A stretch of DNA of 38,378 bases from Lachnospiraceae bacterium (GTDB lineage Bacteria > Bacillota > Clostridia > Lachnospirales > Lachnospiraceae): positions 1 to 38,378 of the forward strand of contig JAGBNO010000063.1 in NCBI GenBank assembly GCA_017634355.1, given 5' to 3'. Under the pieces are notes generated by a model, which saw only the letters and a program-made list of their open reading frames with translations, did not search any database and had not been told where the DNA came from. Made by a program: the position numbers and the translations under genes. This document shows, in pieces, positions 1 through 8,015 of the stretch (positions are counted from its first letter, which is position 1; every line of letters starts with the position of its first letter).

Positions 1-806
1 CCGCTGAAGAGGTCCTTAGGGGTCAGGGTATAGCTCTTAGTTCCCTTCATGGCGGCCGAATTCGATGATAATGTGAGCCTGATGGCAGGAAGGCCCCTAT
101 ACAGGGTCTGGTTATAGGATATGCTTATGCCGCCTCCGTTTGTTATGCCCTCTATGGCATAGTTTCCGCTGACATTGAAGACCATATAGAGCTCGTCACT
201 GTCTTTTAAGAGCGCGGCATTCAAAACGGCCTTTTTCTTTGTGAGAAAGGCTGTTCTCCCTGAAAAATCTGCGCTCAGGCTGCACACGGACACAGAGTTT
301 TCAGATATTACGGGTTCATGTGATGCACTGGGAAGGGCCGTCTGGTCTGCTTCCAGAAATACTTCCTCAATAAAGGCGGTTTCTGCAGCATCTGACTCGC
401 CCTCGTAGGGCGATAGAGGCTCCTCAATTGCAGTGTTATTTGCAGCATATGACTCATTCCCAGAGAGCAATTGAGGCTCCTCAATTGCGGTGTCATTTGC
501 AGCATCTGACTCATTTCCGGAGAGCAATTGAGGCTCTGCCCCAAAGAGTCCGCCTGAAGCGGAATCATCGGAGATATCTTCATAGCCGCCGGCCTCTTTA
601 CTTTCTAAACCATAGTATCCTTCTTCACTGTCAGGGTCTGCGGACTTATTATATTTATCAGGGGAAAAAGCAATAGAATCGTCAGAAAAAGGGCCAGCCC
701 CAATGGTTTCCAGAGGGGCGGCGCATACAGGGAGTTGTGCAGTAATTATCAGGGCCAATGCTGTGAGTATGCCTATGGCTTTTTTTCTATATTGAATTGC
801 TTCCAT
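1..806 (-). CDS. Secreted repeat-containing protein, C-terminus cut by window edge
   Basis: Minus-strand frame open from ATG at 806 to the left edge (268 codons, no stop), so the gene continues outside the window. Residues 1-29 form a clear signal peptide: basic MEAIQYRKK, a hydrophobic stretch and an AAP cleavage region. About 60 acidic, Ser/Gly/Asp-rich residues follow, then three 19-residue tandem repeats (about residues 92-148) of the type PQLLSGNESDAANDTAIEE. Each repeat is one copy of the dispersed family I palindromic element, described separately. After the repeats comes a beta-rich segment (from about SVCSLSADFSG) that could begin an Ig-like or cell-surface domain. I do not recognise the family. 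No convincing Shine-Dalgarno precedes the ATG. The SRP RNA gene lies 28 bp upstream on the same strand, so read-through from its promoter is possible. Real gene: high confidence; function unknown. Confidence 0.8.
   Translation of the reverse strand, partial: MEAIQYRKKAIGILTALALIITAQLPVCAAPLETIGAGPFSDDSIAFSPDKYNKSADPDSEEGYYGLESKEAGGYEDISDDSASGGLFGAEPQLLSGNESDAANDTAIEEPQLLSGNESYAANNTAIEEPLSPYEGESDAAETAFIEEVFLEADQTALPSASHEPVISENSVSVCSLSADFSGRTAFLTKKKAVLNAALLKDSDELYMVFNVSGNYAIEGITNGGGISISYNQTLYRGLPAIRLTLSSNSAAMKGTKSYTLTPKDLFS
365..533 (-). repeat. Three tandem in-frame copies of family I palindromic repeat (57 bp period)
   Basis: Units at 365-419, 422-476 and 479-533. Units 2 and 3 carry perfect inverted ends, CCTCAATTGC and GCAATTGAGG; unit 1 is degenerate at both ends. 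The period is 57 bp, exactly 19 codons, so the array keeps the reading frame of the surrounding minus-strand gene. Read on the minus strand, each unit has the same order of blocks as the intergenic copies at 24.6 and 30.3 kb: CCTCAATTGC, then GAGTCAG, then TGCAAATGA, then the closing inverted end. Confidence 0.9.
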
Positions 807-833
807 ATATGATACCGTCTGAAACAGAGAAAT

Positions 834-967
834 CCTGTAGCCCATCCAGACCCCGGAACCCCCACGTCACATGGAAGATTCCGCTTAGTGCTGCTTCGTT
901 CCCGACCTGACACGGTTCACAGATTTCCATTGCGTGGGACCGGAGCCTGGATGCACCACAGGATCCC
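834..967 (-). ncRNA. ffs: SRP RNA (4.5S-like, small bacterial type)
   Basis: On the minus strand the conserved apical segment reads GTGTCAGGTC-GGGAAC-GAAGCAGC, the SRP RNA domain IV signature with its asymmetric loop and GGAA tetraloop. The flanking halves pair into a long rod: CCTGT, GCATCCAG, CCGG and CCCACG in the 5' half match CGTGGG, CCGG, CTGGATG and ACAGG in the 3' half. The length of about 134 nt leaves no room for an Alu domain, so this is the small type. The pair closing the tetraloop is G-C instead of the C-G of E. coli. Ends are placed from the pairing and are accurate to a few bases. No strong U-run follows, so the 3' end may be made by processing. Confidence 0.93.
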
Positions 968-984
968 TTTTGCAAAACTAAGAC

Positions 985-1014
985 ATTATATATTGATAAT
1001 ACCGGCATTGTCAA
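985..1014 (-). promoter_or_regulatory. Sigma-A promoter of the SRP RNA gene
   Basis: On the minus strand a perfect TTGACA (1014-1009) lies 18 bp from a perfect TATAAT (990-985). Transcription would start about 10-15 nt before the first paired bases of the SRP RNA. Confidence 0.88.
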
Positions 1015-1305
1015 TCAGTGGCGATCCCATTGCCTACGGAGATTTAGCCCATCCATGAACAAATACTCCGTGAATGAATGGCGTAGTTGCAGCTGGCAGT
1101 TAGTTCGCCTGCCTGACCGATTTTATGCGGAATAAGCGTGAGTCATCGTACAGCTGCAAAAATTTTCTGTAAAAAATACTAAAAATGATTGTATACATAA
1201 GGGAATTATGTTAATCTTGCTATTCGGCACACTTTATGTTACCTTCTTTCAGCCTTTGGAGAGTGGCTGGGAGGGGTTTTCTTGTCACGAAGGAGGATCT
1301 TAATT
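1015..1305. other. Intergenic region between the SRP promoter and the next gene
   Basis: It holds no convincing ORF. Visible items are a small hairpin around 1098-1116 (GGCAG/CTGCC) and an AT-rich stretch at about 1160-1235 that could hold the promoter of the following gene, though I find no well-spaced -35/-10 pair. The Shine-Dalgarno of that gene is AAGGAGG near 1290-1296. Confidence 0.4.
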
Positions 1306-2235
1306 ATGCATAAGGCAAGAAAAGAGGCAGCAAAAGCTGGGCAGGGCTTTATCTGCCTAAAAAACATTCTGTTGAGGGGAGGCCTTGGGGACGGACTGCA
1401 GAACGAATGCCGTAAGAGTATCTGGGCCTGTCTAAAGGAAATAAGGCAGGACATTCAGGAATCATCGGAAAATGCGTGGGCAGGCATACAAGATTTTTTG
1501 CTGTGGTGCCTAAATGAGCGGTTGCCTTACCTTACTCCGGAGGAAATGATTTTTTATAGAAAAACGGGGATTTTTAAGGAACTTACCGCCATGTTTGAAG
1601 ATATGAGGACAAGGAGCAGGGATACTTTGGGGAGAAGCCTATCTTTAGAACGCCTGCTCGATGCAGAGCGCAAGGCAGGCTCCGAGCCCGTGCTGGGCAT
1701 AGCGGTACAGCTCAGCCCTATATGTTATTGTGCGGATGGCAGGCTTTCCTTTCTGGTATACAGCAGGAAGCGGCAGCTTTCTTCAGAGACCCTTTACTAT
1801 GCCATTATAAACGGGCTGGTAGAGGCAGATCGCAGGGTGTTGGACAGGTTAAAGGAAATGTGCCTAAAGGTAGAGGGGAAAGACGCGGACAGGCTCAGCC
1901 TTGACAATCCGGTCTATGTGCTCACCCAGCTGCATGAGTTTGGGCTGGTATCGGATATATCGGGCTATTTTCCGGAAAATCAGGAACCGGGGCTCATAAG
2001 GCTCGTGAGCCATCCCGAAAGCTTCAGCTATTCCGAATTTCAGGGTGAATGGTGGGAGTATCTTAGAATACAGAAAATAAGGCGCTGCATAGCATATAGC
2101 TTCCATAAAGTAAAGACGGTGCTAAAAAGGCTTAAATCCTATCAGCTTACCTGCCCGAATTCTGAGAGCATGGGACTGTCGTACGTGATAGGGCTATTGG
2201 AGAGGGAGAGCCGCCCTATCCGCCTGATGTCATGA
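1306..2235 (+). CDS. Hypothetical protein of 309 residues
   Basis: The start is ATG 1306, nine bases after AAGGAGG; a TTG upstream would overlap the ribosome site. The protein is soluble, without signal peptide or membrane segment, rich in Leu, Arg and Glu, and probably mostly helical. It is Cys-rich for a cytosolic protein, with nine or so Cys spread through residues 15-290 but no clear zinc-finger spacing. I do not recognise the family. It stands alone between the minus-strand SRP gene and the exonuclease gene, about 100 bp from the latter. Confidence 0.75.
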   Translation: MHKARKEAAKAGQGFICLKNILLRGGLGDGLQNECRKSIWACLKEIRQDIQESSENAWAGIQDFLLWCLNERLPYLTPEEMIFYRKTGIFKELTAMFEDMRTRSRDTLGRSLSLERLLDAERKAGSEPVLGIAVQLSPICYCADGRLSFLVYSRKRQLSSETLYYAIINGLVEADRRVLDRLKEMCLKVEGKDADRLSLDNPVYVLTQLHEFGLVSDISGYFPENQEPGLIRLVSHPESFSYSEFQGEWWEYLRIQKIRRCIAYSFHKVKTVLKRLKSYQLTCPNSESMGLSYVIGLLERESRPIRLMS

Positions 2236-2250
2236 CGCTGGGTCAAAAGC

Positions 2251-2308
2251 AGTAACTTTAGAATCGTGCTGGTACGATTTGCAAAAACATAGTTTTGACT
2301 CTAACATC
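2251..2308 (+). repeat. Family III leader repeat, copy 1
   Basis: Bases 2272-2308 match 18304-18268 (minus strand) at 34 of 37 positions, beginning GTACGATTTGC and ending CTAACATC. The match extends more loosely to about 2251 (TAACTTTAG here, TAACTATAG there). This copy also contains an ATCGT/ACGAT hairpin that the other lacks. It lies just upstream of, and overlaps the -35 box of, the exonuclease promoter. Confidence 0.8.
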
Positions 2309-2330
2309 GTGTCATAAGCTATGATACAAT
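2295..2330 (+). promoter_or_regulatory. Promoter of the exonuclease gene, likely leaderless
   Basis: The candidates are TTGACT (2295-2300) with TATGAT (2320-2325) at 19 bp, or an extended -10 TGATACAAT (2322-2330). The second places the start site at about the A of the ATG at 2337. Either choice leaves a leader of 0-5 nt and no Shine-Dalgarno. Confidence 0.6.
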
Positions 2331-2336
2331 AAATAT

Positions 2337-3299
2337 ATGAATACAAGCTATATCGTCCTAGACCTGGAGTGGAACCAGGGCTATGAAAAGACAACAAAGC
2401 CGGAGATGCCCTTTGAAATAATAGAGATAGGGGCAGTGAAGCTGGACAGTGAAAGGAGGGCGGTGGACGCATTTGAGTGCTCCATCCGCCCCCGCGTGTA
2501 CAGGACGCTGCACCACATGGTGAAAAAGGTCATACGGCTGAAGATGGAGGAGCTTAGGGGGGCTGAGCCCTTTCCCATAGTAATGAAGCGTTTCTTGAAG
2601 TGGTGCGGCAGGGACTATATATTCTGTACCTGGGGGCCGCAGGACTTAGGTGAGCTGCAGAGGAATATGCGCTATTATGGCATGAAGCCTCTTGCGAATG
2701 GCCCCCTTGCCTTTCTGGACGTGCAGAAACTTTTTAGCCTGGATAGGGAAGACGGAAAGATAAGGAGGTCCTTGGAGTCTGCCGTGGAGATGATGGACAT
2801 AGAGAAAGGTGAGTCCTTCCACAGGGCGGACAGCGATGCAGGGTATACAGCTGAGATACTGCGTATTATCGGGACAGAGGCCCTGGAGAAGCATGTCTCG
2901 TACGACCTCTTCCACCTGCCGCCGGACAGGAGGCACGAGCTGAAGGTGCGTTTTGACACCTATAGCAAGTATGTCTCCAGAGAATTTCCGGACAAGGCTG
3001 ACGCCCTGAGGGACAGTGAGGCAAAGAGCCTGCGTTGCTTTGTCTGCAATAAGGACACAAAGACTGCCCTGGACTGGTTTACATTGAATGGAAGGAATTA
3101 TCTGGGGCTGGGCGTATGCAAGGAGCATGGCCCTATGAGGGGAAAGCTGCGCCTGAGGAAGTCCGACGGGGGGAAGCACTATGTGGTGAAGACCATACGC
3201 CCTGCCACCAGAGAGGACGAGAAAACGCTAAAAGAACAGCAGCAGAAGGCAGAGCAGGCTGAAAAGAAAAGGGAGCTCGCAAGAAAAGCGGAAGCTTAA
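2337..3299 (+). CDS. DEDDh 3'-5' exonuclease (KapD/RNase T-like) with C-terminal Cys-rich tail
   Basis: 320 residues. The exonuclease I motif YIVLDLEWNQ (Asp9, Glu11) is at the very N-terminus, which fixes the start at 2337 although no ribosome site precedes it. IIEIGAVKLD follows, and the late motif HRADSDAGYTAEIL supplies the catalytic His and last Asp of the DEDDh type. The likely role is 3' trimming of RNA or DNA; the substrate is unknown. The family domain takes about 190 residues. The rest is unusual: CFVCNKD near 240 and a later GVCKEHG suggest a CxxC...CxxH metal site, then a charged, coiled-coil-like tail ends the protein. The gene stops one base before the convergent carboxypeptidase stop. 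Confidence 0.85.
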   Translation: MNTSYIVLDLEWNQGYEKTTKPEMPFEIIEIGAVKLDSERRAVDAFECSIRPRVYRTLHHMVKKVIRLKMEELRGAEPFPIVMKRFLKWCGRDYIFCTWGPQDLGELQRNMRYYGMKPLANGPLAFLDVQKLFSLDREDGKIRRSLESAVEMMDIEKGESFHRADSDAGYTAEILRIIGTEALEKHVSYDLFHLPPDRRHELKVRFDTYSKYVSREFPDKADALRDSEAKSLRCFVCNKDTKTALDWFTLNGRNYLGLGVCKEHGPMRGKLRLRKSDGGKHYVVKTIRPATREDEKTLKEQQQKAEQAEKKRELARKAEA

Positions 3300-3300
3300 G

Positions 3301-4836
3301 TCAGAAGTCGAAGTCGTCAAACTCTGAGAAATACCTGCGGGATTTTCTCTTTAAGCGTATCCTCCTATTTATGATGAAGCGGTGGCTTCTGATAAGGGCA
3401 ACGAAGATAAAGAAGCCCAGAAGCAGGAGGACAACTATGCCCCCGATAATGAGCACGGTTTTTGTATTTAAGAAGATGACGTTGGGCTTGGAGAAGCCTG
3501 CGGGAGAGTCGGACTTTTCCTCTGTATCCGGCCCTTCGTCTGCCGTATTTGAAGATACTGCCGCTCCGAATTCAAAGCTGGGCACATCGCTTATATTCAA
3601 TCTGACGTCTGTGCCTCCGACATAGTAATCACCGAGGGTATAGGTGATGCGGGCGATGGCGTCTTCAGATACGTTTTCGTAGGATACGGCAGGGGTAAGG
3701 TCCTCGAAAGCCGTGGAGAGCGGTACTATGCAGTAGCCCTTGTCGTCCAGGGTAAGGAGAGACTCCGTATTTCCGAAGGCATCGTTGTCTGAATTAAAGA
3801 AATCCGAATTGTCAAGGTTAAAGCGGGTCTCGTTCTCTGCGATATTAAGCTTCTGGAAGTTGTTGAAGCCATATTCGAAGAGGTCTGTGGTATCTGTATA
3901 CTGGTAGGGCGGCTCTCCTTTCATGACAGCGCATATCAGGGTCATGCCGTCCTTTTCGGCGCAGCTTATGAGGGTTTCCCTGGCTACATTGGTGTAACCG
4001 GTCTTTCCCCAGACAAAATAGTCATAGCCATAAGTGGCTCCGGGGAACATTTTGTGGTGGTTGGTCATATCAAAGGTGTCAGGCTGGGTGGCGGTTGCGT
4101 GTATGGTATAATATTTAGTGCTGGCTATGCGGCGCAATGTCTCATTTGCATTGAAGGCCCTGCCTATCAGCGCAAGGTCGTGGGCCGTGGTCAGGTGCGC
4201 CTCGTTGGGCAGACCATGGGGATTCTGGAAATCTGTACTGGTGCAGCCCAGCTCCCTTGCCCTTTCGTTCATAAGGTGGGCGAATTCTTCCACAGAGCCT
4301 GAGATATGCTCCGCTATTGCGGCGGCCACCTCGTTTGCGGAATGCAGCATGAGGCAGTAGAGGGCTTCGTCCATGCGGATCTGCTCGCCTACGTCCATGC
4401 CCACATTGGAGGAGCCCCGCTCTATGCCGAATACAGCTTCCTTTGAAAAAGTGACCATCTCATTCATGGAGCAGGTTTCAGCTGCGAGAAGGGCTGTCAT
4501 TATCTTGGTCGTGCTGGCGGGATAGCGGGGCACATCCATATTCTTTCCGTAAAGGATGACCCCTGTGTCAGCGTCCATTAGCACAGCGCTTTCAGAGCCT
4601 ATTGGAGGCCCGCTTACCCAGCCCGGTATATCGTCTGTGGCTGCGTGCATGGCCATACGGGCGGCATTTACATCTTCACGGGTCAAGGTGGTCGTATTTG
4701 TGTCTATGGTCTCAGCGGCATAGGAGCATAGATGTCCTGGCCACAATGGGAGAAAGCCGGTGATCATTGAAAAAAGATGTATTCCGGCGAGCAGGATGGC
4801 TATTCTTTTGAATATGCTGTATTTAAATATTTTCAT
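3301..4836 (-). CDS. D-alanyl-D-alanine carboxypeptidase (DacA/DacF type)
   Basis: 511 residues from ATG 4836. It trims the terminal D-Ala of peptidoglycan stem peptides outside the cell. All three penicillin-binding motifs are present: STTK at 108-111, SAN at 166-168 and KTG at 278-280. A signal peptide covers about residues 1-42. A C-terminal membrane segment (TVLIIGGIVVLLLLGFFIF) and a basic tail anchor the protein, where E. coli PBP5 has an amphipathic helix. ATG 4836 gives a normal signal peptide behind a weak AGG ribosome site. ATG 4887 or 4884 would add 16-17 residues and matches the promoter better if the transcript is leaderless. The gene is convergent with the exonuclease and divergent from trmB. 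Confidence 0.93.
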   Translation of the reverse strand: MKIFKYSIFKRIAILLAGIHLFSMITGFLPLWPGHLCSYAAETIDTNTTTLTREDVNAARMAMHAATDDIPGWVSGPPIGSESAVLMDADTGVILYGKNMDVPRYPASTTKIMTALLAAETCSMNEMVTFSKEAVFGIERGSSNVGMDVGEQIRMDEALYCLMLHSANEVAAAIAEHISGSVEEFAHLMNERARELGCTSTDFQNPHGLPNEAHLTTAHDLALIGRAFNANETLRRIASTKYYTIHATATQPDTFDMTNHHKMFPGATYGYDYFVWGKTGYTNVARETLISCAEKDGMTLICAVMKGEPPYQYTDTTDLFEYGFNNFQKLNIAENETRFNLDNSDFFNSDNDAFGNTESLLTLDDKGYCIVPLSTAFEDLTPAVSYENVSEDAIARITYTLGDYYVGGTDVRLNISDVPSFEFGAAVSSNTADEGPDTEEKSDSPAGFSKPNVIFLNTKTVLIIGGIVVLLLLGFFIFVALIRSHRFIINRRIRLKRKSRRYFSEFDDFDF

Positions 4837-4890
4837 AAATGGCCTGGCGAAGAAAAGAAAGCTGTTGTTTTTGCCCTCAAACATCATATC

Positions 4891-4920
4891 ATAATACACT
4901 ATAGAAGCGGGGCTTTTCAA
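4891..4920 (-). promoter_or_regulatory. Promoter of the carboxypeptidase gene
   Basis: On the minus strand TTGAAA (4920-4915) lies 18 bp from TATTAT (4896-4891). The predicted start site falls at or next to in-frame ATG codons at 4887 and 4884. The promoter lies in the short divergent space before trmB. Confidence 0.65.
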
Positions 4921-4940
4921 TAAGGATTTTGGAGATTTAG

Positions 4941-5648
4941 ATGAGGCTTAGGAATATAAAGGGCGCAAGAGAGGCGGTAGAAAAGCATCCGCTCTGTTTT
5001 TCCCATATCCCAGGTGAGATACCGGACTGGGAGCTGGTCTTTGGGAACAGTAATCCTGTGCGGCTGGAAATAGGCATGGGCAAAGGGCGTTTCATCATAG
5101 AAATGGCCTACAGGCATCCTGAGATCAATTTCCTTGGAATGGAGAAGTACTATAGCGTGGTCTACAAGGCCTTGAAAAAGCTGGATAGGATGAAGGCCGG
5201 AGGAACTAAGCCGCCTGAAAACCTGCGCTTTATCTGTATGGATGCGGGGGAAGTGGAACAGATTTTTAAGGCCAATTATGTAGACAGGATATACTTAAAC
5301 TTTTCAGACCCCTGGCCCAAGGAGAGGCATAAAAGGCGCAGGCTCACCTCAGGGAATTATCTGGGGCTTTTCAAAAAAATATTAAAAAAAGATGGAAAGA
5401 TAGAATTCAAAACTGATAATGAGGCTCTTTTCCGCTACTCATTGGGTGAGTTTGAGACGGCCGGCTGGGAGTTTGAATATGTGGCCTGGGACCTGCACAG
5501 TGATGCCATAGCTATGGCAGACAATGTGATGACAGAATATGAGGAAAAGTTTTCGGCAAAAGGCAATCCGGTTTATAAGGCCACGGTAGTTAGTAACATG
5601 GCAAAGGCGGCGCCTGTGTCGCAGATGGTTACGGAGGCACAGTGCTGA
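4941..5648 (+). CDS. trmB: tRNA (guanine-46-N7)-methyltransferase
   Basis: 235 residues. It transfers a methyl group from S-adenosylmethionine to N7 of G46 in the variable loop of tRNA. The SAM-binding loop EIGMGKG is at about 43-49, and the family signature SDPWPKERHKRRR is at about 119-131. FKTDNEALF and a C-terminal TEYEEKF, both typical of TrmB, follow. ATG 4941 sits about six bases after TTGGAGA. The length is normal apart from a short extra tail (after about residue 220). The next gene overlaps its stop, so it may be the first gene of the polysaccharide operon. Confidence 0.95.
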   Translation: MRLRNIKGAREAVEKHPLCFSHIPGEIPDWELVFGNSNPVRLEIGMGKGRFIIEMAYRHPEINFLGMEKYYSVVYKALKKLDRMKAGGTKPPENLRFICMDAGEVEQIFKANYVDRIYLNFSDPWPKERHKRRRLTSGNYLGLFKKILKKDGKIEFKTDNEALFRYSLGEFETAGWEFEYVAWDLHSDAIAMADNVMTEYEEKFSAKGNPVYKATVVSNMAKAAPVSQMVTEAQC

Positions 5649-6520
5649 ATATGGGTCTGACGCTCACGGTATTCACCCCGACTTATAACCGCCTGTCCCT
5701 GCTGAAGCGCTGCCACGAGAGCCTTTTATCCCAGACAAGGCAGGACTTCTGCTGGCTTATCGTGGATGACGGCTCTACGGACGGCACAGGGGAAGAAGTG
5801 CAGAGGTGGCGGCAGGACAGCCCTTTTCCCATCGAATATATATGGCAGGAAAACGGTGGCAAGATGCGTGCCCACAATACGGGCGTAAAGCATACGGAAA
5901 CGCCTCTTTTTGTCTGCCTCGATTCCGACGATTATTTTACAAAGGCGGCGGTAAATGATATATTGTGTAAATGGTCTGAAGCCGGTGGCGACCCTAAATG
6001 CGGCGGCATAGTGGCGCACAAGGGTTCAGATGAGAAGAGACCCTTATATGGAGAGGATTTTCCCGATATAGAAAAAAGCACGCTTTCCAATCTCTACAAC
6101 AAGGGCTTTCACGGCGAGACCACGCTGGTATACCGCACGGATCTCCTTAGAAAGCATCCCTTCCCGGAGATAAAAGGTGAGAAGTACGTGCCGGAGGACT
6201 ATGTATACGACCAGATAGACAGGGAAGCCTATCTTGCGGTGCTGCCAGAGATTTTGACGGTATGCGAGCTCATTGGGGAGGGCTATACTGACAGGGTGGA
6301 GGAGCTAAGGAGGGAAAACCCCACGGGGTGGTATCTCTACTATGTGAACAGGGCAAGGTTTACAGGGAATTCGCTGCTTAGGCTCAAGTACTTAAGCCAT
6401 TGCCTCAGGTTCAGCAAAGCCGCTGACCCCTATATTGTGTCCAGGGAGGGCCTTCCCTGGCATCTCAAGCTTCTGGGTCTGCCGGGGGCAATATGCCTCA
6501 CTATTATGAGAAAGCTGTAA
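5642..6520 (+). CDS. Family 2 glycosyltransferase (surface polysaccharide)
   Basis: 292 residues, GT-A fold. The N-terminal FTPTYNR starts the nucleotide-binding strand, IVDDGSTDGTG follows, and the metal-binding DxD appears as CLDSDDYF near 100. A later PEDYVYDQI segment resembles the acceptor-side acid of EpsE/WcaA-like enzymes. It should add one sugar to the lipid-linked repeat unit at the inner face of the membrane; donor and acceptor cannot be read from the sequence. The GTG start at 5642 overlaps the trmB stop and is four bases after GGAGG; ATG 5651 is the alternative. Its neighbours put it in the polysaccharide operon. Confidence 0.88.
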   Translation: MLNMGLTLTVFTPTYNRLSLLKRCHESLLSQTRQDFCWLIVDDGSTDGTGEEVQRWRQDSPFPIEYIWQENGGKMRAHNTGVKHTETPLFVCLDSDDYFTKAAVNDILCKWSEAGGDPKCGGIVAHKGSDEKRPLYGEDFPDIEKSTLSNLYNKGFHGETTLVYRTDLLRKHPFPEIKGEKYVPEDYVYDQIDREAYLAVLPEILTVCELIGEGYTDRVEELRRENPTGWYLYYVNRARFTGNSLLRLKYLSHCLRFSKAADPYIVSREGLPWHLKLLGLPGAICLTIMRKL

Positions 6521-6557
6521 GGGCTGTCCTAAGATACGGCCTTTTTGATAAACGCTT

Positions 6558-8015
6558 ATGAAAGCACTGAGATCTACCGATGCCCTGCGAAGGCTATATA
6601 TGCTGGCGGTTTGTACGCTCATGGTGGCAGCCGATGCCACCCTTATTCTCTATGTCCTAAACCGCATATACAATCTGGAATTCAGGACGCAGCTGTATCT
6701 GAGGGGGCATATCTTCGTAATGGCCCTCTACATAGGAGTCTTCCTCTTCCTTGGGCGTGTCTTTGGGGGCATACTGGTGGGCGTTAGGAGAATAGGGGAG
6801 GTGCTTTTTTCCTTCTTTTTCACGGTCATATTCTCAGACATCTTTTTCTATCTCATAGTAATGCTCCTCTCCTACAAGTTTCCGGATCCCTTGCCGCTTC
6901 TTGTGGTATGGCTGTGCCAGCTTGGTTTTTCTTCCATACTTATAATCATAACAGGGAAAATCTACCAGAACTTATTTAAGCCCTTTGAGGTGCTGCTTAT
7001 CTATCAGGGTGAAAGCATTAAACAGTTTATGGACAAGCTCTTGACGAGAAGGGACCAGTTCCACATAGCGGATTCCATAAGCTCAGATGAGGGGGAGGAA
7101 GCCCTGCACAAGGCCATAATGCGCTACAATACAGTAATGCTATGGGACATACCCGCCGCCACGAGGAATTCTGTCTTTAAATACTGCTATGAGAATTCCA
7201 AACGCATCTATGCCATGCCCAATATTTCAGACATCATACTGAACGGCTCTGCACCGGTGCATCTTTTTGACACGCCGCTCCTGCTCACAGAGGGAAACCC
7301 TCTGGAATATGAGGAGAGGGTGGTTAAGCGCATAATGGATTTTATACTCTCCCTTGCGCTTATCATACTTTTGTCGCCCATTATGCTGATAACCGCCATA
7401 GCCATACGCCTATGCGACGGCGGCCCCGCTATATACAGCCAGATACGCTGCACGAAAAATAGAAAGGAATTCCGCATTTACAAATTCCGCAGCATGGTTG
7501 TGAATGCGGAAAAACAGGGGCAAGCGGTCCTTGCAATGGAAAAGGACCCCCGTATCACGCCTGTGGGCCGTATCATAAGGAAGGTGCGCATAGACGAGCT
7601 GCCACAGCTCTTCAATGTGATAAAGGGGGATATGTCCTTCGTGGGCCCCCGTCCTGAGAGGCCTGAATTTATAGAGAAATATGAGAAGACCATGCCCGAA
7701 TTTTCCTACAGGCACAAGGTGAGGGCGGGAATCACAGGCTATGCGCAGCTATATGGGAAATATAATACCCTCCCCTACGACAAGCTGAAGTTTGACCTCT
7801 ACTACATAGAGCAGTACTCCATTTGGCTGGATATCAAGCTTATGATACTCACCTGCAAGATATTATTTACCATGGAGAGCACGGAGGGAGTGTCTGAAGA
7901 AGTCAGCGCAGGAGAGCTTAAGCCTGAAATAGCCGCACCACAGAAAAAGCGGAGGCAACAGGAAGAGAAGATGAAAGGAGCTGCGGATGATCTCGGTAGT
8001 CATACCGGTACATAA
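6558..8015 (+). CDS. Polyprenyl-phosphate sugar-1-phosphate transferase (initiating enzyme)
   Basis: 485 residues. It should start repeat-unit synthesis by moving a sugar-1-phosphate from a nucleotide sugar to undecaprenyl phosphate. The N-terminal half has about four membrane segments and a degenerate Rossmann-like region. The catalytic half begins near 260 with the re-entrant helix (VVKRIMDFILSLALIILLSP). It then shows YKFRSM, DELPQLFNVIKGD and MSFVGPRPERP, all hallmarks of the WbaP/EpsL family. The last 45 residues form a charged, Lys/Glu/Gln-rich tail that is longer than usual. No Shine-Dalgarno is visible before ATG 6558. The 3' end overlaps the next gene by 29 bp. Confidence 0.93.
   Translation: MKALRSTDALRRLYMLAVCTLMVAADATLILYVLNRIYNLEFRTQLYLRGHIFVMALYIGVFLFLGRVFGGILVGVRRIGEVLFSFFFTVIFSDIFFYLIVMLLSYKFPDPLPLLVVWLCQLGFSSILIIITGKIYQNLFKPFEVLLIYQGESIKQFMDKLLTRRDQFHIADSISSDEGEEALHKAIMRYNTVMLWDIPAATRNSVFKYCYENSKRIYAMPNISDIILNGSAPVHLFDTPLLLTEGNPLEYEERVVKRIMDFILSLALIILLSPIMLITAIAIRLCDGGPAIYSQIRCTKNRKEFRIYKFRSMVVNAEKQGQAVLAMEKDPRITPVGRIIRKVRIDELPQLFNVIKGDMSFVGPRPERPEFIEKYEKTMPEFSYRHKVRAGITGYAQLYGKYNTLPYDKLKFDLYYIEQYSIWLDIKLMILTCKILFTMESTEGVSEEVSAGELKPEIAAPQKKRRQQEEKMKGAADDLGSHTGT

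Noticed and set aside
365..533. CRISPR-like array
   Set aside because: The units follow each other with only 2 bp between and no unique spacers, and they keep an open reading frame. They match dispersed single copies elsewhere.
787..1014. ORF over the SRP RNA
   Set aside because: It covers the conserved SRP RNA and its promoter; no coding signal.
1060..1140. Possible tRNA-like or other structured RNA
   Set aside because: A small hairpin and some G/C patches are present, but there is no T-loop consensus and no acceptor stem.
2646..3179. Long minus-strand ORF inside the exonuclease gene
   Set aside because: It is the complement of a strongly supported coding region, without ribosome site or recognisable protein features.
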